Assembly (NCBI GenBank): GCA_023376005.1
Contig: CM042145.1
Coordinates: 101,369,680-101,433,679 of the forward strand
Source: Doryteuthis pealeii
Lineage: Eukaryota; Mollusca; Cephalopoda; Myopsida; Loliginidae
Length of the DNA stretch: 64,000 bases
Direction: 5' to 3'
The notes beneath the pieces were generated by a model. The model had not been told where the DNA came from. It was given only the letters and a program-made list of their open reading frames with translations, and did not search any database. The position numbers and the translations under genes were made by a program. This document shows positions 13,901 to 28,300 of this stretch, in pieces. The first letter of the stretch is position 1. The number at the start of each line of letters is the position of its first letter.

Positions 13901-16900
13901 TTCTTTTTGCATTTTATCTGAATACTGTTTGTGATGCGGTGACTACCACCAACCTGGGCAATCTGGATGTATCAAGCATCTGCAAAAACTTGCAACAGAT
14001 ATACGATACTGAGGTCAGACACCTGTAGAAACTTTGAATGTCAGTTGGAAGGTTATAGGTCATCCCTTTCAGCATGGGAATTTGGTTGGGTGACAGATAT
14101 CACATGTTAAGAGAAGTTGGGTTTGGGATTTAATTGGATTCTAAAAGTCAGTTGGGGGTCCAGATTCAAAGGAAAACAGTTACAACTTAAATCAAACTTA
14201 ACGGATCTAAATTCCACCATCGTATGTCACCCCGCCGAAAGAAAAAAATACCAAAAATCAGGGAATTAACTGAATTTAATGAAATTTTCAATGTTGATAT
14301 GTTAATGAATAAAAGATATAATGCACCAGTTATTTTATTTAAAAACTTTTACATTTTTTCAGGTCCGTTAACTTTGAACCACATATCTTTGAGGCGTAAC
14401 ACAGATTCTCAGATACGTGGTTCAAAGTTAACTGACCTGAAAAAATGGAAAAAATTTTTAAATAAAATAACTGGTGCATTATATCTTTTATTCATTATTC
14501 CAACACTGAAAATTTAATTAAATTTGGTTAATTCCCTGATTTTTGGTATTTATTTTCTTTCAGTGGGGTGACATACGATGGTAGAATTCAGGTCTGTTAA
14601 GTTCAATTTAACCCTGTTACATAAGTGAGGATTAGCATTTAGATCCCACCCCACCCCACCCCACCCACATAGGAGTCTCCTAAACTCACAGGGGCTACTG
14701 TGAAAGGATTGTTAAAAAGTTTCTCCTTCCTTTGAAATTATGCTGTAGAACCATGGTTCCCAACCTTTTTTTTTTAACCATGACCCACCTAAGCATCTCT
14801 AAAATCCTGATAACACCCCCCCATAACATAATTCTTATTATTCAAAAACATTTTAATAAATCAAATAGCAACAAGATAATTACCATTTTACTGCTAGCTC
14901 CAAACATAGTATTGCAAGGAACCATACTGATACAGGACATAGGCAGACCAAGCTGAAAACAAAATAAAAACAATTCTTTTAATAATCAATCTTAAGGAGA
15001 ACCAAAAAAAAAAAAAAAGCACAAGAACTAATTAATGTTTTAAAAAAAAATGATTTTAAGATAATCAGTTCTGAAAATCATTTTTGTTTTAAATAGTTAT
15101 ATAAAATTCTACTTAATGTCCAACAAAATATTAATTATCATTTTGAATAAATGCTCCTTACTAAATTTTAGGGTGTTGTCAGTGATGTAATTTGTTTTGA
15201 TCATTGGGATTCTTTCAGATCTTTAACATTATACTCCACTCGCCAAGCCAACTCTATCAAAGATGATCGGTCTCTGATACACCCTCTTATTTTGAAACAC
15301 TAGAAGACACTGGCTGTGGGTAATTTTTGGACAATAGTATACCACTCTACTGTGCATTTGATTGGATGTTGCAAACAACCAATCAAATGTGTAAAAATTA
15401 ATAATGGTTCACAATGCTTTATCTGAAAACAAAAATAAAAGATCCTACTAATATTATTATGGTTGGTTGGTTTAATGGCATATCAACCCTTATGGTTTAT
15501 TTAATGCCAAATATATATATTTTTTTTAAATATATATGATTTGTTTATAGAAATAATTTTCATTAACTTCGTGTGTATTAATAAATACTGGTGGTTGACC
15601 CTCAGTCACCGCCCTCTTGAACCCATATGATAAAAAGGATTTGGCATTTGCCATGAGAGCAATTTGAAGGATACAGTTGGGACAATCATATAGGTGCTAG
15701 GGATTGACATGACCAGTTGATCGATTGGATGGGGCCTTTCTGACAGCCTTTTTAGTCCAAGTAAGGACCAAAATGGAGTGTTACAGGTCACAAACCATTT
15801 AGTATCCAGGTCACAGACTGCTCAGCCACCACAATTCTTTCCTCAGACATTACTGATTATCCATTGCCAACAAGTTGCCCTATTGGGGGAGGTAGGTCTT
15901 ATCCCTCTGCAGAGGTGCAGTCAGCATATTCTACAGCCCCAGCCAACAGGGCAGTAATATTACGAGTGTGAAAACAAAAAACAATGACAACAAATATGTT
16001 GAGAGAGAGAGAGAGAAAAGACTAAAGAATGATTTGGGGATAAATAATTTTGATATTTTGGACTGTTGTTCTCATCTTTATTGTGGTATGTATCGACACA
16101 ATCTTCAGGTGTAACATCAGGCTTTGTTTAGGTGTTTTTTTTTAATTACCTTAAAAACACCAAAACAAGGCCCAAGGTTACAGTGGCTTGAACATTGTTT
16201 TTATACATACCACAATAAAGATGAGGACAACAGTCCGAAATATCAAAATTATTCATATCAAACCTCATCTCATAAATACAGACAAATATAATGATTTGGG
16301 GCTTCTGCTAATTATTGGATTCATATTTAACCCCTTAGTTAACCCCTTTAAGCCGTGAGTTGCTGAGCTTAAATTTACCTTCTGCCATTTGAGCATGATC
16401 TCAATATAGGAGAAAATAAAAGTACCACTGGTATACCAATATAATAGGCTCAAAGGTTTAAGAGGATCTTTTGTGCTTAACCCAAAGAAAAAGGGGATAC
16501 AAATTCAAATTTCACTAAGAGTTTATCCTTTACAATTTCCAAGCAATGTTTCTATCCTCATTGCTGTAGACCAGGGATCACCAAACTTTTTTCAAGGTGG
16601 GCCAGATAATAGAAAAAATAAAGAGCGCGGGCAACATTATTATTATGTTCAATACGTGCTAGCTAGAATGAAAGCTCTGAGAAAAAGATGTAATACAAAA
16701 TTTATCTTCCCATGTTATATTCATGGATGAGTGGTGTAAGATGCACAAAAACAAATTTAACCAACATTTTTATTTTCAAAACATTATCAAAGAACGCAAC
16801 ATTAACAGAAAGGTTTAGTGAGATTTGTGAAAATAAAGTTTGCCTTTCAAGATATCGTCAATGTTTGGTGTGGAATAGCTACATCTAATCAAGAGAATTG

Positions 16901-19900
16901 CTTTCAAATGTTTATCAGTCAATTTGGGTTGATTCCGTAGTCAAGTCCATGAAGATTTAGTAAGCTTAACATGATATTTAGATTCAAATGGTATCAGAAC
17001 GTCTCGCATTCCGTACATTTTAACAAATAAATTCAAGTACCGTCTGTGGTCCTGATAAAATGCCTTCAAGGGCTGGATCTGGCCCGCGGCTCGTAGTTTG
17101 GTGACCCCTGCTGTAGACTAACAAATTAGCAGATGAATAAGAAAAAAATGAACCTGTGTGCAAAGATGTTGACCCAAACCAACAGGGGATGCTGAACTGA
17201 GGTATATAACGGGTGGCCGAGAGTACAAAGCTTCAAAGCCTTCTGTTCCATATTTGGGATATTTCTGATGTAAAGCCAATTTGCAGACTTTTACCAAACC
17301 CTCTCGTTCTTCATGGTGGTAATAAACATGGGCGTCAGATAATCTGGAAAAAAAAGAAAAGAAAACCAGTTCAATATTCAATTTCTTTTATTTCAATTTT
17401 TATTTATTTGAAAATTCAAAAAAACTAAAAGGACCTAAAAAGAATTAAAATTTTTTGTTCTTGAAAGAAATAAAAGAATTAAAAAAGATTAAAAAAATCA
17501 GTACTGGTTATAGAAACAACTAGAAAAGATCTTAGATAGCTGAACACGGCCTCCCACCAACAATTCTATACACATATTTACCAAACCCTCTGCACGAGTT
17601 TGAATTCAGGATCTTCTTTCACCTAGACTGGTTCCCTAACCAAGTTTAAAGAAATCAGTCTGTCCTACTATTTACCCATAGCTGGAGGGAGAATAGTTAG
17701 ATTTATACCTTTCTCAAGGGTATTAACGCTTTGTAAAATGCAAACAGCCTTGTCTAGGATTTGAACTCATCTTGTCGTGTTTATTTCCTAAGATGGTAAC
17801 CATTACACCATGCGCCACCACAATTCTATATAAAAGTAAGTAGAGTTGGCAGAGTAGACTATTGTCAGTATCAGCAGAACAGCGAGGGAGTCTATCCCCT
17901 TTTTGCTAGCGCTAGACCAAGGAGTTTTTTTTGCTGAGGTAGAATGCTATACCTGCCACTTTACCGCATAGATCAGATTAACCCAACGGGTACTCAACTG
18001 CTTGAGCTAAGTTCTGAATAAGATAGTAGTAGTAGTAGTAGCATTGTTTGGTTTGATTCCAACTAAGTTGTGTCCACTTCTTATAATATGAAATGCAAAC
18101 AGCCTCATCCAGGATTTGAACCCGTCTCATTGTGTCCATTTCCTACAATGGTAATCATTACACCAAGTGCCTCCACAATTCTATGTGGTGTGTTGGTTAG
18201 CAAGCTAGATTACCAGACCATTGTTAGTGAGTTCGATTCTCACTGGGTGCCTCATGATTCTAGCCTTGTGCTGCATCTAAGCCATGCTTAGTAAATAACT
18301 ATATATATATTTACCAACCCCTCCGCACGAGCAGGATGCGACACAAGGTCAATTTCTTAAGCGGAGTTCAACAGGTTTGCATTCAGAGTTTTCCTTCTCC
18401 TAGACCGGTTGCCTAACCAAGGTTAAAGAGCCCAATCCGCCCTACTATTTATCCATAGCTGGAGGGAGAGTAGGATTCATACCTTTCCCAAGGGTATTAG
18501 CGCTAAGTGAAAGGCAATTACCACGTCCAGGATTTGAACTCGGGGCGACGAGTCCATTTCCTATGACTCTAACCATTACACCACGCGCTTCCCTTCATCA
18601 GTAATAACTATATAAGTTCTGAATAAGATAGTGGTAGTAGTAGTAGTAGTAGTATTGTTTGGTTTGTTTTCTACCTTCACTTAGTTGTCAATAACCCAGT
18701 TTATTTAAGGCTTTATCACTACACTCATTTACTGAGTTGCGTTCACTTCTTATTGCTGTTTGTATTGCATAGAGTGACAGATAAGATACACTGGCCTATC
18801 AATCATTCCCCATTTGTAGATGTGTTTGATCTAAGTCAGCTATGTTTTGATCTGAGCCTGATTGCAGTTGCCCACACTCTTTTAAGGACAGAATGAAATC
18901 CAACATGGAATGTCACTCAATTCATCTTCCCATCTTAGCTGAAGAGGTCAAATCAAACTTAACAGACCTAAATTCCACCATCGTATGTGTTGTAGGTGAC
19001 TCACCTATGACACGAACATGGACTTAACCAAAGGGTATTTTTTTAACAGAGTAAAGCTACTCAAACGAGTAGTTCCAGATACAGATCTTCGTGTAAACTG
19101 AAACAAGGAAACCCATCCATTGTACGTTGATATATATTGCTGAATACAATCTGTTCCCTACATTTTATACCCGTGTTGAGTTATTATTTATTGACCCTTA
19201 AACAGGTCATAACAGTATGTCACCCTGCCGAAAGAAAATAAATACCAAAAATCAGGGAATTAACCAAATTTAATGAAATTTTCAGTGTTGATATATTAAC
19301 GAATAAAACACATAATGCAGCAGTTATTTTATTTAAAAACTTTTACATTTGTTCAGGTCAGTTAACTTTGAACCACGTATCTTTGAGAATCTGTGTTATG
19401 CCTCAAAGATACGTGGTTCTAAGTTAACTGACCTGAAAAAAAGTAAAAGTTTTTAGATAAAATAACAAGTGCATTATATCTTTCATTCATCAATATATCA
19501 ATACTGAAAATTTCATTAAATTTGGTTAATTCCCTGATTTCTGGTATTTATTTTCTTTCGGTGGGGTAACATACGATGGTAGAATTTAGGTCTGTTAAGT
19601 TCGATTTAACCTCAAGTAATTATACTTAATACAAATAATTTACAGTTATATGATCTCAAGTATTTCTATCAAATACTAATCATTTTCAAATAGATTTATT
19701 TGACCAATTGATAGGATCCTTTCAAGTATCACCTCTCCAAGTTAGAGTGGACCTGGGAGCAAAAGCAATGATGGGGTAACTCCATACTCCTCAGAGTTCC
19801 AGAACTAGAGCTTCACCATCAGATGCAGTTTAATGTCATACTCAGAATACCTCTTTTTTTTTTGGAAGGGGGTAACCATTTGCTGGGGAGACAGTCAGTG

Positions 19901-20270
19901 TATTTTAAGTCCTGCTGACAGAGCATTAATAAAATTGCATTAAACTATTTAGTTGTCTGCTAGGTGATATTTTAGGTCAAGTAAATTAAAACCATTTCTC
20001 AGAATGACATATTCTTCTGCTCATGAATAGAAATCTGACCTTGACAAAGATTAAGAGATGATATCAAATAAAAGAGATAATAATAATAATAATAATAAAA
20101 GAGGCGTAAAAAAATGATAATATTAATAAGAGAGGTAAAAATAATAATAATAATAAAAAATTAATGTAAAAATAATAATAAAAAAGAGATGTAAAATAAT
20201 AATAATAATATTAATAAGAGATATAATAATAAAAGGTGTAAAAAATCATAATATTAATGAGAGATGTCAC

Positions 20271-20301
<31 letters not shown>

Positions 20302-20472
20302 TGTAAAAATAAGGATAATAATAAAAAGATGTAAAAATAATAATAATAAAAAGATGTAAAAATAATAATAATAATAATAAAAATGTAAAAATAATAATAA
20401 AAAGATAATAATAAAAATAAAAATAATAATAAAAAATAAAAATAATAATAAAAAGATGTAAAAAAGATGTAT

Positions 20473-20509
<37 letters not shown>

Positions 20510-21885
20510 GATGAAAAATGATAATAATAGTAAAAATCCTAAACTGAAGTTGTCTTTCTCATGTGTGAATGAATCTTACCTAAAGAGGTGAGTGAGCATT
20601 GCTTGACTATCAGATGTAATTTTGGATGCAATTGTCTTCATATGATTTTCATTTAATGTGGAAATGTAAGCAGTCAAGCAATGACCAATCAATGAGGCAT
20701 GACTAACAGCATCCAATTCAGGAAGTTCTGCAGGACTAGAAGAGAAAAGAAAAGAAAAAAAAATAATCACAAGGGTTTAAATTTGGTACTAATGCACAAT
20801 AGCGTACAAGAGATAATATCATTAGATTACTTATAAAAAGCATTACATTTTCACAGAAATGCCCCAAACCTTTGAGACGTTAGGGTTAGGCTACTTTGGG
20901 AAGTTTGCAACAACTAATGCTATTTATATGTAAAATGCGATTCTAATATTATCTCTTGCACACTATTGTGCATTTGTACGTTAAATCCAACTATCTTATT
21001 CAAGTCAATATTTGTAATAGATAAAATTCAAAAGAAAACAGATTCGTAAAGATATTCATTATTTTGTTTTTGAGTTCTTTCTTGTATATAAGCATTAATA
21101 TGGGTCATATAAAGATTTACTTTGTTTTATACTGATGAAAGGACAAATGTAATATAAAAATAAATTTTGATTATATTGTAAAGAAGACTGTTCTTTTATT
21201 TCTTTTTTTTAAATCTACAGATTAAACACTCAATTATATTTTTCTGGATAGCAACAAGAATGTATAATGATTAATTTTATTTCTAATTTTGACTTAATTC
21301 TAATTAAAATGTCTATAAATTAATTTTCATATGAATTTCAGATTTAAATTTCAGAAATTGTCTTTGAGGCGTTCTTTTTGTAATTGAATCTTTTAAGTAT
21401 TCTTCAATTAATATCTAAGTCTATTGTTTCCAACATATTGCTTTAAGCATCTGCGCGCATATATATATATATATAGCATTTATATCTAAGTTAAGGTAGT
21501 GTGGACATGGAGTCAATGGCACCTGGTTACGGACAGTTTCTTGCCTATGCGATCTTCAGACGAAGTACTTGGTTTGAAGATCACACAGACGAGAAACTGT
21601 CAGTAACCAGTTACTGTTGACTGTGTCCATGCTACCTTAACTTATACTTACATACATTACTTATTATATATTGATAATATAGTGTGCTATATTTATAAGT
21701 AATTAGTGCTCAATATCATGGATAGAGCATTTATATCTAAGTTAAGGTAGCATGGACATGAAGTCAATGGCGTTTGGTTACTAACAGTTTCTTGCTTATG
21801 AGATTTTCATACCAAAATGAAAATCACATAGGCAAGAAACTGTCAGTAACCAAGTGCGGTTGACTTCATGTCCACATTAGCCTAA

Positions 21886-21926
<41 letters not shown>

Positions 21927-24900
21927 TTGGTCATGTAACCCAGTCTCAATACAGACTAATGAGAAATTCCATTGAAAAAGGTAGGTATTTACCCAAACCG
22001 TTCTCCACTGGTAGGATGTGACACATGGTCACATGTATGAGGCATCAAGATAACACAATATATTTTGGGAGTCCAAATATTTTTTTCACAGGTAATAACT
22101 AGGTAGACTACATTATTTCATCTCTCTCCTCACAATGAACTTTCAGTGTTCTCTCTTCTTTGCATCACTAAGTGTTCTCTCTCTGTTTTTCAATTTCACT
22201 TTCTTTCCAACTTATTCTCTCTCTTTCTTTACAAACAAGAAGGAATGATTTATCAATATTTATTGCTTTCATGATACTTACTTGGTTTTTTCTTCTTCTT
22301 CCATGGACTTTTCATAGACAATCAACTGCTCTATGTCCTTCATTGTTTTAAATATTCTGTCTGCATATTCTCCACTAAAGGAAAAAAAAAAAAGAAAAAA
22401 AAAGATTTTTTAATAAATTAGTCAGAATGTATCAAGGTTTCAATCTGTTTTTACAAATACCAGATCTCAGTAGAAACATATATGGAAAACAAGAAAACAG
22501 AAATGGAAACAAAAACAATTACATGGATACTTTCAACATCAAATTGGAGAGGTTGCACATGAAAAGACTTGGACATGGTTAAGAAGAGGAAACCTCAAGA
22601 GAGAAACTGAATCGCTAATAATTGCTGCACAAAATAATGTCATAAAAACAAATTATATCAAAGCAAAAATTGATTATTATTATTATTAGTAGTAGTAGTA
22701 GTAGCATTATCCATATATAAAAATGCAATGTGTTTCTACACACACACACACAATAGAAAATAAAGTTGTAATATACTGAAGGTTGGTTGGTTGGTGGTTT
22801 TACAGCATATCAACCCTTTTTGGGTCATTTAATGCTGAATCAAGTTATTTTGATATCAGGTTGCTTACAGTACCTTCTGTTACTTAAATGGTTACCCATC
22901 TAAGTATTGAACAAGATAATCGCTGCTTAACTCCAGTGATCTAGCAGATAATGGTGCTTTCAATATGACTTGACTGTAAGCAAATATACTGAAAGATGAT
23001 GCCAATTTTGACATGGGTAAAGTATGTGAGTGCTAAAGGGTTGTAGTTATTCTGATTAAATTTTTCAAAACATTCCGCCATCTTGTGACATAGTAATGAT
23101 ATTTCCCATCTGTACAATCATAGGCATGCAAGAATATAGACCAGTCTTAATGCCCAAGTAAGATATAAAGTGTATTAATATAGGGTCCACATCAACTGCT
23201 TCCAATGCATATTGGGCATAAAGTGGTGGCACAAAATCCCCCACTTAGAAATTAGAAGCAGAGCACGCATTGATCCAATTGAGACCATCCTATCGCAATG
23301 CCAACTGCGATGTTTGGGTCACCTCATCCGCATGCCTGCAGACAGACTCCCCCGTAAACTACTTTACAGTGAACTCGCAGATGGTACATGGAGGACAGGA
23401 GCCCCCTAAAAGGGTTCAAAGACCATATTAAGACAACACTGAAGAAATGTAACATCACACCTTCAAGCGTGCAAGATCTGGCCTCCAACAGACAGGGTTG
23501 ATGAGATGCCTGCTGCACAGGAGCTAAGCAGCTCAATAATGAGATAAACAGGACTGCAGAGTGGCAACGTTTTCGTCGTCATGAACAACCAAATGCAGAT
23601 AGGAATTTCCCCTGCAATGTATGTGACTGCATCTGCAAGTCCAGAATTGGACTAATGAGCCACCATAGGGTCCACAAATGAAGATATGGAATAACGTATG
23701 CGACAGACTTCCAAAAGAAAAGAAGAAGAAAGAATAGGGTATGAGTACACCTCTCATTTTGGAACATGTGTACCTCATGATCTGTACCATAATTACTTGT
23801 GTATAACATGCACTTTTTTCCACATTTGTAAGTTTAAAATTTAGTAGTACGTCTTATACACAAAAACTAAATATCAACTTTTTATCCGGCCAAGTGTATC
23901 ACCATATTCCGGATGGTATGACTGAATGTAAGCTTTATCTAGGATTTAAACTAAGTAATGTGTAAAAGACACTTTTTTTTATGCTGCTACAGAGAAATAG
24001 ACACTGGAATGAGTGTTTGTTTATAATTTTGTTTCTCCTAATGTGAGCTTATTTTCACTGCAGACTTGTTGCATTTTTGTGTGAACATGCCTGCATGTTT
24101 TCTCTAAATACTATGCAAATATAAGTAAACTGTATAATTGTTTATTTTTAGTCCTATACAAACCAGATAAAAAATTGAACAAATGTTAAATATAGCTGCT
24201 ACAAATTCTAAAAAGTCAATGTGTATTATATACAAGATGAGTAGGTTTTTCTTCAGAATATCATAGCCCCAATTTCTTTTTCAAATAATAACAGTGTAGA
24301 AGTTATCCTCCAGATATAGAAACAATATGATACTCACCGTCGCAGTGGGGTTCTAACTACCATTGAGTTAGCAGACGAGAACAACAGGCAAGCTGTAACT
24401 TAAATACAGTCCTTGCATGCTGCTGGCATAATGCAAAGTGATGGCTGAAGAGTGGGTACTTATCCATGTTCTTACTCACCCTGAAATCCAACAGCCAATC
24501 AGAACTCAGGAAATGAACTAGCCTGAGTTCATAATGGAATAATCCAAAGCTCCATATAAGCCACCTACCAAACTCTAGTTTTAGTTTTGCATTCATCTTG
24601 TAACAGAGTTGAATACTTTACACAAAATCCAACAAATTTGATCATTTATGAGGGTGGGCTGAAAAGTTTATATGATGATGTCATATCTATTGTTGATGAC
24701 TCTTTTGAGCAATGGAATCTGAGCATGGCAATACTGATGGAAGAAGTGTGTGGAGCACAAGGGAGACTATGTTGAAAAATAAACATTCCAGAGAATATCT
24801 TGGTCAGCCTATGTGTTGTAACCAAACAAAGATGATTAAATGAGAAATAACCAAACAGAGGTTGGAAATGAAATGGAATCTTTATAACATTAACAAAATG

Positions 24901-25345
24901 CAATACTTGCTAGCAACATGAAGAAGGTAAATCACTGCTAGTGGTACAAGACTATTCAGTCAACATAATAATACGTATTTATGAGGATTGGGACATACCC
25001 ATTAATGTTCATAGGTAGGGTATACAACACTATGTAACCAAGTCTCAATACAGACTAATAGTAACCACAAGTGAGACTATTTTGAAAAATAAACCTCATT
25101 TGGTCACATTCCATGAGAGTATCTTGGTCAGCCTATGTAACCTAGTCTCAATACAAATAGTAACCACAAGTGAGACTATTTTGAAAAATAAACCTCATTT
25201 GGTCACATTCCATGAGAGTATCTTGGTCAGCCTATGTAACCTAGTTTCAATACAGACTAGTAATAAATTTTCAGCAGAACCTCATATTAGCTGTACATTT
25301 AATATTGAGTAAACTGAAATACATATTCAATATGTTGCCATTTTT

Positions 25346-25381
<36 letters not shown>

Positions 25382-28300
25382 ACAGTTTTCTAGGTCAGCA
25401 AAATATTTCATTCCTAAGAGATAAAAAACTGAGTAATGAGAGAACCTGTTCTTAGGGTAGCACAAGACAATATGTAAATACATGTAAATATGTTATTTAG
25501 TTTCTTTTCTAAAAAAGATCTTCTTATAAAAAAATCAAACATATGCAAATTCACATCTTCTAACATAGACAGGAAAATCATTTTTATCTTTAATTCATAT
25601 TCTATATATTTTATATTCCAAGAAGTATTAAACATAAATTTAAAAATGCAGAAAAACATAATATTTTTGATATATCAAAAGTACAATGCAGACACAAAAT
25701 TATTTAAATATACATTTTTCATGGAAGAGGTAAACTAGTATAAAGTAAGTAAAGTCGACGGGGCGGCCTAATGTTGGTATCAGCCAGTCAGTGAGGGAGT
25801 CTATCCCCTTTTCAATAGCGCTAGACCAAGGAGATTGTTTTAGCATCTGAGGTGGAGCGTGCCACACCTACCATCAGCTCCTTACTTTACCGCACAGATC
25901 CCTGTGCTACTCATACGCTGAGTTGGCGAGGACCGGTATTGAACTAGGAACCTTGTGGTTTCTAGCCAAACGCTCTACCGACTGAGCTAACCCGGCCAAC
26001 TGGGGTAAATCAAAGTTTTGCAATATTTTAGTACATGCTAGTTTGCTGTGCATATATCACGTGACCAAAGCAGATCAAGCAGTAGTAATAGGTTCCCGTT
26101 GTGGTTATTAGTATCATGGTAGTTGGTGTGTGGATATGTAAAGCATTGCTTCCCTCCATGTGGAATTTAAAAGTCAAACATATGAATGTACAATGTAGTC
26201 TAATTTGGAAATTTATGCTTTATGATTTCAAGCTGGGCTATAACACCGCAGAAGCAACCAAAAAAATTTGTTGTGAAGGGTGAAGGTGCAATTGATCATA
26301 GGGTAATTTATGACAAAGTGCGTCCCGGTCTCCTGTCTCAGAAATTGCTACCCGGTGACTATTAAAATAACGTCCCCAGCTATGTTGGTGTTACTTGAAA
26401 GAAAACAACCAACTTAGGGCGTTAAATGTATTTTAGAGGGGGGGGCTTCTCTTTTTTGGCATAATTCTTATTTATTTATCGTAATTTGTCATAATTCTTT
26501 TTCATTTATAGAAATTTGTCATAATTCTTGTTTATTTATCGTAATTTGTTGTAAAACTTGTTTAGATATGAAGATGGATATATAGTTTGGAATAGACTGA
26601 GATAGATAAACAAAATAATATAGATAGACATGAACAAATGGAGATAGATAGATAGATATTTTCTACAAGTAAATGTATTTGTGGGGTGTCGTTTCTTTTT
26701 TGTCGTAATTCTTGTTTATTTAAAGTAAAAACAAGATATTAAACAAACATGAATAAAATAAAATCTGAGACGACATAGCTGGGGACGTTATTTTAATAGT
26801 CACCAGGTAGCAATTTCTGAGGTAGGAGACCGGGACGCACTTCCTCATAAATTACCGATCATAGTACAGTAACTAGATAGTTCAAGAAATATTTCTCAGG
26901 TTGTAAGAACCTCAACCATCAGGCAAGGTAAAGTAAGCCTAAAACCGGGGATTCTGCTCCAAGCCATAGAAGCAAATCCAGTGAGTAGCACTCAAAGAGT
27001 ATCAGGAGAGCTTGGCATCTCACAGTCCAGTGTGGTTTGTCACCTTCATGACCTCAGCAAAATCATCCAAAGCTGATGAATTGTGCCTTACGTTCTATTT
27101 TCTGTGATGGCATTCATCCTGGGTCAGTTGAGCTGGCTCCATCCAATGAATTCACCTGTGGTGAATTCATGGAAGGGATAACAAGGGAATTCACAAGTGA
27201 TCCCCTAACACTGCATGCATATTCCAGTCAGGGGAAGTAAATGATCATGTTTGTCACAGATTTTCCACAGACGAAGTGACAAGGACACCAAAAGCCGTTG
27301 ATTCCTGATGATGATGGAGATGTCCTTTGGATTTTCATTAGATCCCCTCTGGCCAGGTTGTGGCCCTAATACCAATGGGTGCCAGACCTATTTGCTTTGG
27401 GTGACCCTACCAGGAAGTTAAGTTTCCAACCACATGGTTCTGACACTACCAAGTTTAGATGTCCCTGCCACGATGAGGAGGAGTTGGACTTTAGAAATAA
27501 CACATGCTAGATGGCAATTGAGCAAAGAGCTTCCACTACCTTTTTACAGGTCTTGCTTTTTGTTCTACACGGTGTGTAGCCACCCTCCTCACCAGACAAT
27601 ATCTGTGGGGTTACCAGTTTAGTCACCAATGGTCCGATTATGAAACAGGTTGTATTGGGTTACATAGTACCAATAGCACATTGAGCGACCTGACACATTC
27701 TGTGTCTGTGTGTGCCTCACGTTAACAAATACTACAAATTTTTTTTAACTCACCCGAGTAATAATAATAATAATAATAATAATAATATAAAATTTGCCAC
27801 TTACAGGATATTCTGTGGCGTCACAGTGTCAATAACTGCTGCATCGCTTTTTTCCTCAACCAAAGGTTCACTTCTGAAAAGATAAATAGTTTTATTAAAG
27901 ATTTTCTAACAAAAATTCAAATTGGGAAAGTAAGAAAATAATTGGCATACAATAGGAAATAGATTTAACATCTATTTTGTAATTGCCACACATTTCAAAA
28001 AAGGAGATTTACACATTAAATTAGGAATAAAATAGATTAGGAATAATGTGACAAAAAGTAATGGAAAAAGTGAATAACAAACACAGACAGTTACGTTCAA
28101 TTAATATTTCACCTTTGCTGGTCTTAGAGGCTTCATCAGAATGAAATTTTAGTGTTTTTTAACCCTTTATCTACGACTGCCATCCGCAATAGCGTGGTGA
28201 AATGGTTGACAAGCAAGTATCATATTGATGATGCTTTACTTCTGAATAGAAGAATTCATTTAATTCATTTCTCTTTTTTTAACTCTAATCCATTTTTCTA

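Noticed and set aside
14224..14517. 97-codon plus-strand frame
   Set aside because: It lies wholly inside a palindromic MITE; the same peptide start appears at the truncated copy near 58300, so it is repeat sequence.
18983..19219. Insertion in the MITE as another MITE
   Set aside because: Ends are TG/CA only, without longer inverted repeats, and the duplication is 5 bp, which fits an LTR better.
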